A stretch of DNA of 64,000 nucleotides from Climacium dendroides (taxonomy: Eukaryota > Streptophyta > Bryopsida > Hypnales > Climaciaceae). Position 1 is the first letter of the stretch; the number at the start of each line of letters is the position of its first letter. The stretch spans positions 29,183,345-29,247,344 of the forward strand of contig OX467089.1 in assembly GCA_950106755.1 (NCBI GenBank). The letters are read 5' to 3'. The position numbers and the translations under genes are program-made. Positions 10,925-22,689 of the stretch are shown in pieces. Under the pieces are notes generated by a model. It had not been told where the DNA came from, searched no databases, and saw nothing but the letters and a program-made list of their open reading frames with translations.

Positions 10925-12920
10925 ATGGAGAGTGACTTGCAGTCCCCATAGTGAATTCCTTCCAATATTTTTTGGATTTACGGAGTTGGGATAAAATTAA
11001 ATGGGGAGAATATAGGGGTGTCCAGTTCAAATTCATTCCATTGGGATGGGGCTTGGGGGTCCCCCCCAATATGGGGGGAATGGTAGTACGGGGAGTGCGA
11101 AGAAGTGCTTTCCATTGGGGGTTCGTGGATGGCCCAAACAATTTGGGAGTAATTTGAAGTCCCCACAGTGAATTCTTCCCAGTGCTTTTTGGATTTAGGG
11201 AGTTGGGAAAAAATTTAGATGGAAAGAATATGGGGGGGTTATGGCCAAGTTCATTCCATTGGGTTCGGGCTCGGGGGTTCTCTCCAAAAAATTGGGGTGA
11301 AAGCACATTACGCCCCCCTACAAAGTACGTCAAAAAAGTACTTTTTCAAGATGTATTTATAGAACGTACTTTTTCTTAGATAAAATAAACATTATTTTCA
11401 CTTCTCAATTGATCCAATTGGTAGGTATCTATGTAGAGAAACTGTTCTACCACATTCTAATCCAATTTAGTGTTTCATCCATCCTCTACAAAGTACTTTA
11501 CCAACAATAAAAGCGTGTTAGGTTTGCAAAATAATTACAAATGACTTTGTACAGGCCAAATGAATGATACAAAAAGCACATTAGTTTGTACAAAGATAGA
11601 ATATATATACTGTGCAAGGGCTTCTTGGTGATAGTAGAACTATAATTACAATATCTATCGGAATGTGGAAGTCAGATGGGCATTATCTTTTGCGGAGGAA
11701 AAAGACACAAAAAATAATATTTACGTTCAATTTTTTATGAGCAAAGCACTACATTCACATACTGTAGCATGGCTACTGCTTAAATCTCCAAAATTTTGAA
11801 TATTTGTTTGACTTTTTTCCTTGCTTCTATTCGTGAAGAATTACTTATGGTACTTCAGGGTAGTTTTAAACTTTCAACTTCATCTCCACTCTTTGTTTTC
11901 AAATTTTAAAACACAAGTTCTTCAACACTACTAAAGATTTCTAAAGGCAAGGGAGGGGCATTTCAAGGTTGTTCAATTTCCCTTTGTTGCCTAAGAATTT
12001 CGAATTAGGCACTGCTGTCAAATAATTTTAATTACTTTCTTATAATTGAAAATTTTAAATTTTTTTAAAAAATTACAATTTTATTTTAAAAAATTATGAA
12101 TTAATATTATGTATTGTGGTATGGTTTGCATTAAATGCTAATGTGGCGAATTCCCACAATCTAGGAACTTCAAGGAACTTCTGGGTTTTTTTTGGCTTCG
12201 TTTATCTTTTAATGTATTGTACAGTTAAAATATTTGACTTTGAATATTAATCTTAATCTGAAATTTGGGTACTACAGAGTTATGAACTTTAAATCTTTAT
12301 GTTGGAAAATCGAGTTGAGAATCTAAGGGAAAAAATTCCCACGTGGCACTTCATTCTCATTTTCAAAAAATTCATAAATAGGAGAAACATCAAGATACAA
12401 GGCAAATTTACATTATTAATACCTTCAGGATAGCTTTCAATTGCACTAATCCCAATAGTGAGATTATTGTAGGAAGTAGAATTTGCATATAAGTTTTTTA
12501 AGGTTCGAAGTGACATGAATAACTAGAAATTGTGTTAACACACTAAAATGCACTTCCAATAAACTCAAGTTCAAATGAAGATGTTCATTAAGAAACTATT
12601 GTCTATAAGTATGTTACTTTGTAATGGCAAGAATGTACAAGCATCCATTTAAAGTTTCCTTAAGTTCTAATGGTACTTCCACCAAGGTACTTTATATACT
12701 TCAAGTACTTCATGTCCACTTGAAAGTACTCCTAATTTTTGACGAACGTGTATTCAGTGTTGTGTGCTGTCACCCCATAGTGCATTCCTTCCATTGCTTT
12801 TCAGATTTAGAGAGTTGGGAGGAAAATTAAATGGGGACAATATGGGGGGGTTCTGGCCAAGTTCATTCCATTGGCTTCTAGGTGGGGAGATCTCTGCCTA
12901 CAAAAAAATACAGAGCACAT
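10925..12920. repeat. Three diverged copies of a ~140-230 bp repeat
   Basis: Copies begin at about 10937, 11165 and 12775. Shared landmarks are AGTGAATTCCTTCCA, GGATTTAGGGAGTTGGGA, AATATGGGGGGG and AAGTTCATTCCATTGG. Open frames over these copies are fortuitous and G-run-rich. No gene is supported between 10.6 and 14.3 kb. Confidence 0.7.
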
Positions 12921-13980
12921 TATGTACTCAGCCCAATCTGATTCATTACTATTTTCCACTCTTAGAATATGGTAGAACACAATAATTACAAGTACAACTC
13001 CTCTCACTACTACGGAACATGGGGTGTGACATTCCATTCTATACAAGACATTGATAATCCTTCTATTCAATGCATAGACGACTTCTTCCATTGCATCACC
13101 ATGCTCCACTAAACAATCTTGCTAAGATCTATGAGAAGGTCTTGTGCTAGCACATGCAAGTACCTAGACCTCGCTCTGGGGTGAAGGCAATAGCAAATAT
13201 GGTGTTTGAGACATTTTCCATGCAACTTTCACCTCAGAACTCCATGGGAAGGAAACAAAAAACTTTTTTACTGTAGCGAAAAGAACATTCAGAATGGAAG
13301 GTGCCCCTATTCGAGCAAGCATGCCTGCGACCTTGGTTTAAATGTGTCCACTGGAATGCTATATCCAACGTCCTCTTCAACAAGCGTGTTAGAGTGGGCG
13401 TCCTCCTTGACATCCATTCGCACATCATGTGCAATGTCAACATTGACAATGAGTGTGTAGCAGCCGTTTCATAACAGATCAGCCTCCATTTGCCTACTGT
13501 CGTCCATCTCTCTCCTACTCACTTCAAGACCGCATCCACGGTCAAATGTATGTGCCACCATCTTCGTCCGGTTGCCTCTGAGGCTCCACGTCCACCAACA
13601 ACAAAAGCGTGTTAGGTTTGCAAAATAATTACAAATGACTTTGTACAGGCCAAATGAATGATCAAAAAAGCACAATAGTTTGTACAAAGATAGAATATAT
13701 ATACTATGCAAGGGCTTCTTGGTGATAGTAGAACTATAATTACAATATCCATTGGAATGTGGAAGTCAAATGGGCATTATCTTTTGCGGAGGAAAAAAGA
13801 CACAAAAAATAATATTTACGTTCATTTTTTGATGAGTAAGCACTACATTCACATACTGTAGCATGGCTACTGCTTAAATCTCCAAAATTTTGAATATTTG
13901 TTTGACTTTTTTCCTTGCTTCTATTCGTGAAGAATTACTTATGGTTTAGGGTAGTTTTAAACTTTCAATTTCATCTCCAT
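11500..13980. repeat. ~385 bp direct repeat pair (11500-11887 and 13594-13980)
   Basis: Both copies start at CAACAAYAAAAGCGTGTTAG and end near TCATCTCCA, with only scattered differences. The segment between is unrelated except for one copy of the shorter repeat above. I see no TG...CA ends or target duplication, so a long-terminal-repeat pair is not supported. Confidence 0.8.
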
Positions 13981-14362
13981 GAGCTCCTTTATCATCCCGA
14001 AAGTCATTCAAAAATTAGCTAAACTCGTTCCTACCTATCAATAGAATAATAGGAACTATTTTCAATAGAAAAAGTAGTGATTTTCAGTGTCCCTTAATCA
14101 CAAGGACAAAACTTCTTATAGTATAGATGTTTGTTTAACCCCTAAATGCCCAAGGCCTTTTTTGAGCTTTGAGGAATTTGTTCTAAATTGAACAAAAAGA
14201 CATCATTTTGATAAGTTGTATCATTTTTTTTGGAATTATAATTGTACAAATTCAAACTAAATAATTTAGAGATCACATAAGAAAAGAAAACACAACAATA
14301 TTACTTCTGGATTGAAAGATTATAATGTTTCATCATAAGGATGCTGAAATTGTAAAAGAAAT

Positions 14363-15250
14363 TTGAAGTCTTTCAATCCTCTTGTTATGTCTGTTGCTCT
14401 CGCCCTTGCCGAGGTGGGAGCGATCGCCATCCGCTGCGCGTCGCCTCTCGTGCCTCCATTCGCTTCTCTCGACCTAATCTACCACCATGCGCAATTCCCC
14501 TGGCCTGCCTGCGTTGGAGGAGTCGGGATGAAGTGGGGCGTGGCATGGCGGACTTGGAAGCGTGGCTGGGAGCTTGACTGGAAGGAGATTGCGTTTCCGT
14601 CCTCCTTGCCCAAGTCCCCTCACTGCACTTACAGGCTTATCCCATCTCAAGTTCCGCAAGCGACGGTCAAGGATGATGGATTCGTAGGTTCCAATCGCTC
14701 AGCTGCTCGGAAACCGACCCGTTCTCTGAAGAGCTGGCCTCGATGAACCGGAAGATCCAGAAGTTACAGAGTAGGAGAAACGAGCTCAGCCGTCCGTGAT
14801 AGATGACATTGGTAAGTAGTCTTGGGAACCACGCATGTGCATGAGCCTTACTTTAACCATTGGACCGTTAGAATTTCGGATGCAAGGTTTAGGGTTTAGA
14901 ATTCCGGTTGACTACTGCTATGCATTTTTGATCTACTTGGATTTGTGCAGCTCTGACTGCAAGAACGGTTTCAAAGAATGTGAAGCCTGCCCTACAACGT
15001 ATCTACACGTCACGCGCAAGCGCGTACCGCGACGCACTCAATGGTTTCTTGAAGGGGTATCAAGAGTGGATTGCTGAAGTTATGGCCAAAAACTCTCGAG
15101 CAGAATCTGCAACTAGTAGACAAAGACTCGCACAGGCGGGTGAGAAACTACAAGATCATTCCCTGTCGAGGATGCCCAAAAGGACAAGCTGCCATTCGTG
15201 ATCTGACGTCTGATCCATCTCTTCACACGCAGTTTGATATTAGGGGTGTT
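14363..15250 (+). pseudogene. Captured gene fragment with intron (unidentified)
   Basis: A GC-rich frame runs from 14363 and continues past 14746 in another frame with MNRKIQKLQSRRNELS. A donor-like GGTAAGTAGTC follows near 14810. After an acceptor-like TTTGTGCAG near 14950 the frame reads VSKNVKPALQRIYTSRASAY and ends near 15200. Composition resembles host coding sequence rather than its AT-rich surroundings. I do not recognise the protein. It joins the TFB1 copy without a clear gap, as expected for several fragments captured by one transposon. Confidence 0.4.
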
Positions 15251-15254
15251 GTAA

Positions 15255-17080
15255 TTGGCAATCATGGATATGCCGCCCGTGACTGTGCGTGCGATGTTTT
15301 TGGTTATCGGGAATCCGAGGGACTCCGGTATATCGGGGGTGTTGATGATAAATGTGCAGGGGCTTAAGTGGACTCCGAACGATCCTTCCTCAGGGTTGCC
15401 TTTGGAGGTCAATTCCGGCAACATAATCTCGCACCAATGTAGCAAGGAAGTCCCGAACAAGAAAGTGCTTATAAAAGTGGTGACGGATGTTGACGGCAAG
15501 TCATACTTGTTCGAGTTTCAAAACTACGATGCGCGGGCGCCGGCGCGAGATGCTGTGAGTAATGTTTTAGCCAGGAATAAGACCGGAGCTTCTGCTCCAG
15601 CTGTAGTGTCCGCATCAACTCCAGCGAAGCCGATTGGGGACCAATTGAACCCGGTTGAGATAGGACGAAGAATGAGACTCTTGCAACAGGATCCAGATCT
15701 ACTGAAGCTTCATCAACAGCTTGTTGGTGGGAACGTGTTATTAGAAGTGGAGTTTTGGGCCACTCGGAAGAACTTGCTGGAAGAGGACCAAGGTGGGGTG
15801 CAGAAGCAACGCACTGGCCTTCGAAGTGCTATGCTCACAGATGTCCGCCCACTTACAGATGGAAGGTCGAATAAGGTTACGTTCAACCTCACTCCGGAGA
15901 TCATTCACTAGATTTTCGCAGAGAAGCCCGCCGTCCACCGTGCATTTCTTTTGTACGTTCCCTCGAAGATGACAGAAAGAGAAAGTGCATTCTGGACCAA
16001 GTATTGTCGGGCTAAGTATTTGTATAGGACCAAAAATAGTGCTACAGCAGCGGCGGAGGCGGCCGAGGATGAGGAATTGGCAGTATTCACTACGGAAGAC
16101 GACATCCTTGCACGCAGTGCCAGGCATAAATCCGGAGGGTGGATCCGACACTGGATATGGTAGCTGACTTGAACGATGACTATCTCTCGTTACCTGGTCA
16201 TGGAGTGCTTCGAGATGGGGCCAAAGAAAGCGTGGAGATGATTCAGGGTGGTGCCCGCAAACGCACCATTATATATGATATCAATCGCCACGCCGCCGTT
16301 GTGCTGGAAGGAAGCCCTTTGGATTCTGAGTTCAAAGATACGACCACAGTGGCTCATGCTCTAGAAAGGGCACTGAATAAAGATTTGTCTAATGAGGCAG
16401 CGGATCGCGGAGCCGAAAAGCGTAGGACGGAGAGGATTTCTATCATGACAGAAATGGAAGATCTCCAGGGTCCCCCCCAATCCTCTTTCATTCCGCTTAC
16501 CATCGAGGATCCCCGGAATTACTTCGATTCACAGCAGTCTGTAGGGCTCGAAGGAGGAACCACGAATTCGGCGTCTATCAATCCTGCTAAATTGCTTAGT
16601 ACTTTCAAGACGCAGTTGAAGAATTTTCAGACCAAGAGGCAAAGAGACCCCGCCATTGCTCCTGAGCTTGCGTTCAAGATACTCACTGACGTTACTCAAC
16701 AAATAGCAAGTTCAAGACACACCACGGGCACTGCAGCAGAATGTAATATTCTAGAGAGTTTGCCAAGGGCCATAAGGGATGAGCTGCTCCAACACTCCAA
16801 CACTGCCAACGAGCTGCTTCGCCATTTTTGGGCGGCATTGTCAGAGAAAGCTTCGCGGTTGAAGGTTGCCATGTCGCAGTTGTACAGTCAACTACAAAGT
16901 ATGAAGGAGAGTGCTGCATCTGATGCATGGCACCAATTGTCGAGGCTTTTACAACTGATTTCCCAAACTCTTGATTCTGCGATTGCACATTACGATGGAG
17001 AGGCGGCAAAAAGAGCAAGAATTGCTTCAAGGCCTAATTTGAATATTCCTCTGGATGGCGCAGCGTACGCCGCCAGCTAA
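15255..17080 (+). pseudogene. TFB1: Copy of TFIIH subunit 1 (p62/TFB1), intronless in this span, one TAG and one frameshift
   Basis: TFB1 (p62 in animals) is a core TFIIH subunit for RNA polymerase II initiation and nucleotide-excision repair. The order of parts fits: an N-terminal PH-like domain (about 15300-15560, ending SYLFEFQNYDAR), a first BSD domain (LHQQLVGGNVLLEVEFW near 15710-15760), the block SAMLTDVRPLTDGRSNKVTF, a second BSD domain (FWTKYCRAKYLYR near 15988) and a long helical C-terminus to a TAA at 17078. About 608 codons run without introns, suggesting reverse-transcribed capture. The frame is broken by TAG at 15909-15911 (after TPEIIH) and by a one-base loss in an A run near 16127. 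A copied, probably non-functional gene is likeliest. Confidence 0.85.
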
Positions 17081-17295
17081 TGGACATGGTATGTAGAACA
17101 TCGTTGAATCCTTTACGGTGGATGATGTTGTAATGGGTCCAATGTTGTGTTCTCACATTGTCTGTCGGATTTTTGCACAGACAGTGTTTGACACGAATGC
17201 CAACATGAATTCTCAGGTATCCACAAAACCAATTTAGGGAAGAAGTGGAAACCTGTTTATTTCCTCTTTCAATCCTCTTTTCACATGCCAAATCT

Positions 17296-17570
17296 AAAAA
17301 GTCGGTCACCAAAAAAATATGAGGATAAGGGCCTAACATGCAAAATCCTAACCAATTTATGGCTTTTCAAAATCTACTCTTGTCTATTGTGCAATGGACA
17401 GCCTTGTACAAAATCTTGAATAGAAAAATCATAATCGCTCATTTTCAAAATTGAATTTTTAATGCTAAAATTAGACTTTAAAAAAAAATTCAAAATTCAA
17501 AAATACTAAAAATAGAAACTTAGTTAGGTTTTATTTAACTTCAAAGTATTGTTCGACATCAAATTTGTGC
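17296..17570 (+). repeat. Dispersed AT-rich repeat, copy 1 (second copy near 49727-50060)
   Basis: Shares TCACCAAAAAAATATGAGGA, TTGTACAAAATCTTGAATA and GATGCTAAAATTAGA in the same order with 49727-50060. One copy lies inside the CACTA element and one outside, so this is a dispersed family rather than CACTA-specific sequence. Confidence 0.75.
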
Positions 17571-17639
17571 TCGTAGGGTCCTCAATTGATCTGATACTTG
17601 GGTGATATCCATCTCTGTTCCATTTGACAAGCTCAATAA

Positions 17640-18640
17640 AATTAGGGTTTTAATTGCATTGCAGCCAGCGGATTTGTCGCTCCTCTCAATTTTGCGCATT
17701 CTCTTGCTCTCATGCCATTGTAATCTATCAAATTGCAGCTTAGCTTTGCTACTTGTTCAATTTCTTGGAAGAAAGAAAAAAAGAAGATGGCAGTTCCGAT
17801 TCACCCTGAGGATCCTGCACCCGATCAACCCCGGACTCCGCCCCCAGTCGGTGATTTGCTCCAGGCAAGCCAGATTTGTCGACACTGAATTGTTATTTTC
17901 TTAGTGTAAATGTATGATTGAGGTTCCTTTTGAGAATTTATTCATATTCTTCTTTGTTTTCTTATATTACTCTTTGAATGTACTTTACATTATTGTTATC
18001 AACTATGGAGTTGTGATTACGTTTTAATTCGCAAAATCTGATTTTTCAGATGTGAATCTTTCAATTTTCATTTTCTCACCTGAGAATCGGTATTCTCCGA
18101 GGTTCATTACGTTGGATTTACCCTATCTCACAAGTTCTTAGTTCTCATCGGATATCGAGATAAACTTTCAATGCAGGGATAGATTAGGGTTTGGGTTTCT
18201 AGTTTGAAAATCACAATGTGTAGTCTAACCAAGTGCTTAAGAATATAAGATCAATATTTCACTGTTGGTTGTTATGAATGACCGAATTAAGTGATTTGCT
18301 CCAGACGAGATTCGCGTTCAATTGCAGTCTTTATAATGTTGCTGATTGAGTTTGGATGTTCAAATGAGTTGCTTCCACAGAATTTTCATGAGCGTTTGTA
18401 TAGTACTGTATGAATCTCCTTTATATTTTCCATTGACTATGGAGTTTGTGGTTAGGTTTTACTTCACAATCCACTCAAAAGTTGTGAATGTGGAAATGAT
18501 CATTTCTCACATGAGAATCAATATCCTCCTTATTCCGGTCGTGCCGATATCTAGGTCTGAACATTCTGTTGGATTTACAAGATATTTGTTTGTTTTAGAT
18601 TTGGGTAAATTTCCATTACATTCTCGAGGAGTTACCTGAA
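17640..18640 (+). pseudogene. Captured 5' gene end: short first exon plus a duplicated intron-like segment
   Basis: A CT-rich, leader-like stretch precedes an ATG at 17787 that opens MAVPIHPEDPAPDQPRTPPP and runs to GATTTGCTCCAG|GCAAGC near 17862. The GTGATTTGCTCCAG phrase recurs near 18293. The following few hundred bases (ACTATGGAGTT, TTCTCACMTGAGAATC, TTGGATTTAC) recur in diverged form, so the segment was duplicated. The protein is not recognised. Confidence 0.3.
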
Positions 18641-18654
18641 CACCCTTAGAAAGT

Positions 18655-18782
18655 ACTTTAGATCGGGACAACAATCTTCCACCGAAGAGGAAGAGGACCC
18701 CTCAAGTGCTGTTGGAGTTGTCGGAGGAGGCAGGGCACGACGCAGAGGAAGAGGAAGAACTCAAAGAGTAGTCTTGGAGGTA
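18655..18782 (+). pseudogene. Exon-like fragment rich in Glu, Gly and Arg
   Basis: An open stretch encoding STEEEEDPSSAVGVVGGGRA and then an Arg-rich tail ends at a donor-like GGAG|GTAAGT near 18780. It is bounded by AT-rich DNA. It is probably another captured exon; identity unknown. Confidence 0.25.
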
Positions 18783-18879
18783 AGTTTGGGAGAAGAAATA
18801 ATTTGAGTATAGAACCAGTGGTATTCAAGGTTTTGGAGGAGGCGTGCGTTGGTACGGACGTCAAGTGCAACACACACCC

Positions 18880-19330
18880 TGTTTCTTATGACGTCGACTC
18901 TATCATGTTAAACATCATAGACGTTTAATGTGACGTCCGCATAAATTGTGTGACGTTCATGTCTTCGTCACGGAGGACATGTTCTTTGAGTTGAACTCTA
19001 TACAAAGAAAAGTGATTGTTTGTTCCTTAGTCAGAGAGAAATTTGTAAGAATTTAAAAGTGATCAATCAGGACGTACGGGAGTCAGCCCCCTGTAAAGGT
19101 GACAGACCCTAAACCACGGCGTCTTTCTAGTTTCTGTGAAGAGAAAGTTCCTGTAATGTTCAAAACAACGTCCAGGCGTGTCTACATCGATGTTAGATTC
19201 AACGTAGTGCGCAACAGAAGAACATGTAGAATACTTTGAAGTCGCAAATAGCGTATGTGGACATCTCTTTTGCGGGGGTCCAGTTGCGGGAGTGATTTGT
19301 TTGTACTAACATAGCCCCATTTTCTTCCCA
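18880..19330. repeat. Internal zone of CACTA subterminal words
   Basis: Frequent GACGTC, GTGACGT and ACGTCC words, as in the element ends, lie just 5' of the TNPA-like gene. They may be an internal binding region or the remnant of an older element end. No coding sequence is supported. Confidence 0.4.
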
Positions 19331-19358
19331 AGCTGATAGTGCATTTGACCTTTTACAG

Positions 19359-21308
19359 TAAGGGCTACAACACAGGGTCTGATGAACCAGCTTCGAATGC
19401 TGATACTGAAGAGATGATCGAGCAACTGATCCCCGAACAGGCTCGCGAAAAAGGCTTAAGCACTGTAATGAAGAAACCTATGGAAATAGACCGATAGGGA
19501 GAACCATTCGGACCTATGAAGGTTCCTTTTTCCAACGACATCAAGAAATATGCAAGAGACCTTGACCCCAGGTTAGGATCATGGGAGGGTCAGCCCAAGA
19601 AAGACAGACGGCGCTTATTTAGGTGCCTATATACATGTTTGTATTCAGTCCTTCTCTGTAATATGAAGAGGACTATAGACCTTGTAGTTCACTATTGCAT
19701 GTAGTTCAGAAGACTGTAAATGTTGTGGAAGGTAGCTCATTGGCCATGAGGCGGGGCAGTGGATGTCACCTGTAATGTCTACAGCGACGTCGAATATAAT
19801 GTCACAACTGACGTCAGTGTAGGATCCTCTACAGTGAGGGGTGGTCCCTATGGTCGTCTGCACCACAGGGACGTGTAGTGTGTATCCTCTAGTGTTTTCT
19901 AGAGACATAGGGATATCCATGTAAATTCTCTTGTTATTCTTTGGCACATCAATGTCGTATACAATGCAGAGGTAGCTATACTAAGTCCTCCGGCTTGCAG
20001 ATTGGCGTATAGAGGGAGAGTCCAAGCGAGTGTCGGAGAAGTGAATACAGCCGTTCATCACAAAAGCGCTCATTCATGTTTGTTGGAAACTCAATCGATT
20101 GATTGATGGCGGAAAACCCAAGCCGATCGGAATGGATGACGATGTGTGGGAGGCATTGAAGGAAGCTCGTGCTACCAATGCTTCCCAAGAGAAGTCAGCC
20201 CATATATCTGTCATTTCTAAGGGGAAGGCATCTAGTACAGCCCAGCATAAGGCTGTTGAGAGAGAAGTCATCTCGAGGCTAGTAAGTATGTAGTAACTGA
20301 TGTCCACCTACTTGCCCATGTCGACACCACTTTCATCACACATGTTGCATTTGTTGTTCCAAAAAATGTCAGAAATGATGGTAGATGTAGAGGACTCGGC
20401 TTTCTTCTTCGCATGTGGAAGGACCTTTGTAGGGTGGCATTGAAGCATGTAATCATTGTATCTGAACTCTAAGTGCATATTTTTCTTCCCTTTGTCGGGT
20501 GGCATTCAAGCATATAATTGTTGCATGTGGACTCTAAGTGCATATTCTTTTTCCCCTTGTACGGTGCCATTGAAGCATGTAACCTTTGCATGTGAACTCT
20601 AAGTGCATATTCTTCTTCCCCTTATAGACTTTGTTGCGGAACAGAGCACCGTTTGAAGTAAAGGTGGACACAGAAGTGGCTAAGGAGTTGCAGCGTCTGG
20701 AAGAAGAGAAGCGCAGAGGTCGAAGTCCCCATGGCAAAGAGCTGCAAGAGATGCGCAGTCGGCTGGATGAGCTTGAGCTTAGTGTAAGTCGCCTTACTGA
20801 AACCGTGAGCATGTCCCACAAAAGCATGGAGAAAATGCTACGTAAGATCCTCGCAAGTTAGTGTAAAGCAAGTGCTGGGGGGACCCTGGATGTCATGGAG
20901 CCATCCTCGCCAATCAGGGTAGGGAATCCATCACTTCTCACGTCACCTAGGGCAGAGGAGTCGAAAATGGCACAGAAGGACTGTCTTGTGCCCGTGTTGC
21001 AGCCCACAGCTCTTGTAGCTGTCGTTGAGCCAGTCCCCATAGCTGGCCAAAGCAATGTCAAAGACGATGTTCTTGTTGACGTTAACTCCGACAAGCGGGC
21101 TGTTGAAGACGATGTTGTTCACGACCTTGTAGCTAACACTGAGGAGGAGCAGGTAGAAGGCGCCGGTGAAGTTACCATCCCTAAAACTGCTGAAGGTCAG
21201 CAAGCAGTGGAAGATGTGTACGCCATAGTCAAAGACTCCGGGTTGCAGGCAACATCTGAGAGGAGAGAAAGCACGATGGAGACCTCCACGGAGCAACAAG
21301 TGATGTGA
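19359..21308 (+). pseudogene. CACTA TNPA / Transposase_24-like gene, at least three exons
   Basis: Exon 1 starts after TTTTACAG at 19359 and includes EPFGPMKVPFSNDIKKYARD, the style of plant Transposase_24 proteins. Exon 2 (about 20001-20281) has CWKLNRLIDGGKPKPIGMDD and DVWEALKEA, and ends at a GTAAGT donor. Exon 3 starts after CTTATAG at 20628 in matching phase 0, with a coiled-coil-like heptad region and then an acidic tail to a TGA at 21306. In-frame stops: TAG 19495, TGA 20042, TAG 20859. TNPA-type proteins bind subterminal repeats and assist excision. The identity is moderate, based on order of motifs. Confidence 0.5.
20430..20625. repeat. ~63 bp tandem repeat (three units) inside the TNPA-like intron
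   Basis: Each unit contains CATTSAAGCATRTAA, TGTGRACTCTAAGTGCATAT and TTCTTCCCCTT. The repeat fills the intron 20282-20627 up to the acceptor. Confidence 0.75.
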
Positions 21309-21743
21309 CATCTCTCTTCCCATTTTAAGTGCCAAGTGACCGACGTGAAGCACTCCCTTTGTTAGGCTAGTGACGTTATTTCCATGAATTGCCTTGTATG
21401 AAGATGGTGTCGTAGTATAGTAGCGTTTGTTTGCAATGCTTCAATTTTTTTTTCAAAGTGCGTGTCAAATTGGACATCAAAGTGAACGTCACTAGTGGCA
21501 GACGCTGATGCACTCTAGGGTTCAGCCTGTTCTTTTCAAAGCGAGTACATCAGAATAGTATGTAAGCAAAAGTCAAAGTTTCCTTTGAGTCCCCCATTCC
21601 ATTGAATGCGCAGGTATGTTTTACAATAACTATGTGCATCTTACAGGAAAGCAAGTGCTTCAATGGTGCTCAGGTAAGGTTAGGAAGTGTAGGTGATTAG
21701 AGGATGTCAAAAGTGAATAATAATTGTGTGATGGTATTGCAGG

Positions 21744-22101
21744 AAGACATTGAAGTCCTTGGTGAGTCCTCAAGCTGGCCTCGGCGTGCTGTGAGGACCA
21801 CGCAAGCTGCGAAGGGTACGAAGGCTACACCGAAGGCAACAATTCCCAAAGCGATGGGTCTACCTAAACCTATCCAACCCACTAAAAAGGTTAGGAAGGC
21901 TGCATTCCATTCACCCATACTTTCATTTGTTTCTATATGCAACTTAAAAGAATAATGCAAATGTAGCATTCTTTGACATCTGTTGTGGTTGTATCAGAGT
22001 CCCATCAATAAATATGCATGAGCATCTTCTTGCTGGTTTTGACTTGGTGTGGTACGATGCAGGCTATTGTTGTCAAGAAATCGGATGCACCTCGGAAGAA
22101 G
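21744..22101 (+). pseudogene. Two short basic exons (Ala/Lys/Pro-rich)
   Basis: After TATTGCAG at 21743 the frame reads EDIEVLGESSSWPRRAVRTT, then repeated AKGTKATPKATIPKA, ending near AAAAAG|GTTAGG. A second exon follows GATGCAG (about 22063) and reads AIVVKKSDAPRKK before GTGAGT. The basic tail could belong to the TNPA-like gene upstream or to another capture. Confidence 0.35.
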
Positions 22102-22689
22102 TGAGTCTCTATTTGCCACAGTGTGTCCAACTTCACATCGCATATGATGGTCAAGCATGTTATTCAGAACATTGAGTAGAACGCACCATATTTTCATCGA
22201 AAGTGCTGTAGTTAATGTTGTTGTGGATTTCTTCGTAGTACTAGACTATAGCATTTTTGTGTAGAAGTTGGCAAGTGGCCTTATAATCCCAATGCCATTG
22301 AAAACACAGGCTTCTATGCTTGGACATCTCTTACAAAGACACATAATTCATCTTCTAATGGCATATCTCAATCTTCCATTCACTCATGTATATGGGCTGT
22401 AGAGGACATCGTCTTTGATGTTGAGGTTTATGATTCACGTTGTTCATGTTGTTCGAGAAAACATCCTTCCTCTCGCATTGTATATCTTTTGTAATGCTCA
22501 AGAAAACACTGCAGATGTCACTGTGCGTGTCGAACGGAACACTAAGCGCAAAGCAATGCATACCCCAGTACACGGGTTGCTCTACTTAATGTCACAATAG
22601 ACGTGTATGTGGACGATGTCTGTGATTTCAGCAAAGAATAAATTCCATAATATTATCCACCCAGCTCGTTTCGTAAAGTACATTCTCGT

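Noticed and set aside
10911..11379. Overlapping open frames of 60-140 codons on both strands
   Set aside because: They follow a G-run-rich repeat, have no recognisable motif and occur on both strands at once; repeat artefacts.
11500..13980. LTR retrotransposon with 385 bp LTRs
   Set aside because: No TG...CA ends, primer-binding site, polypurine tract, target duplication or gag-pol frame was found between the copies.
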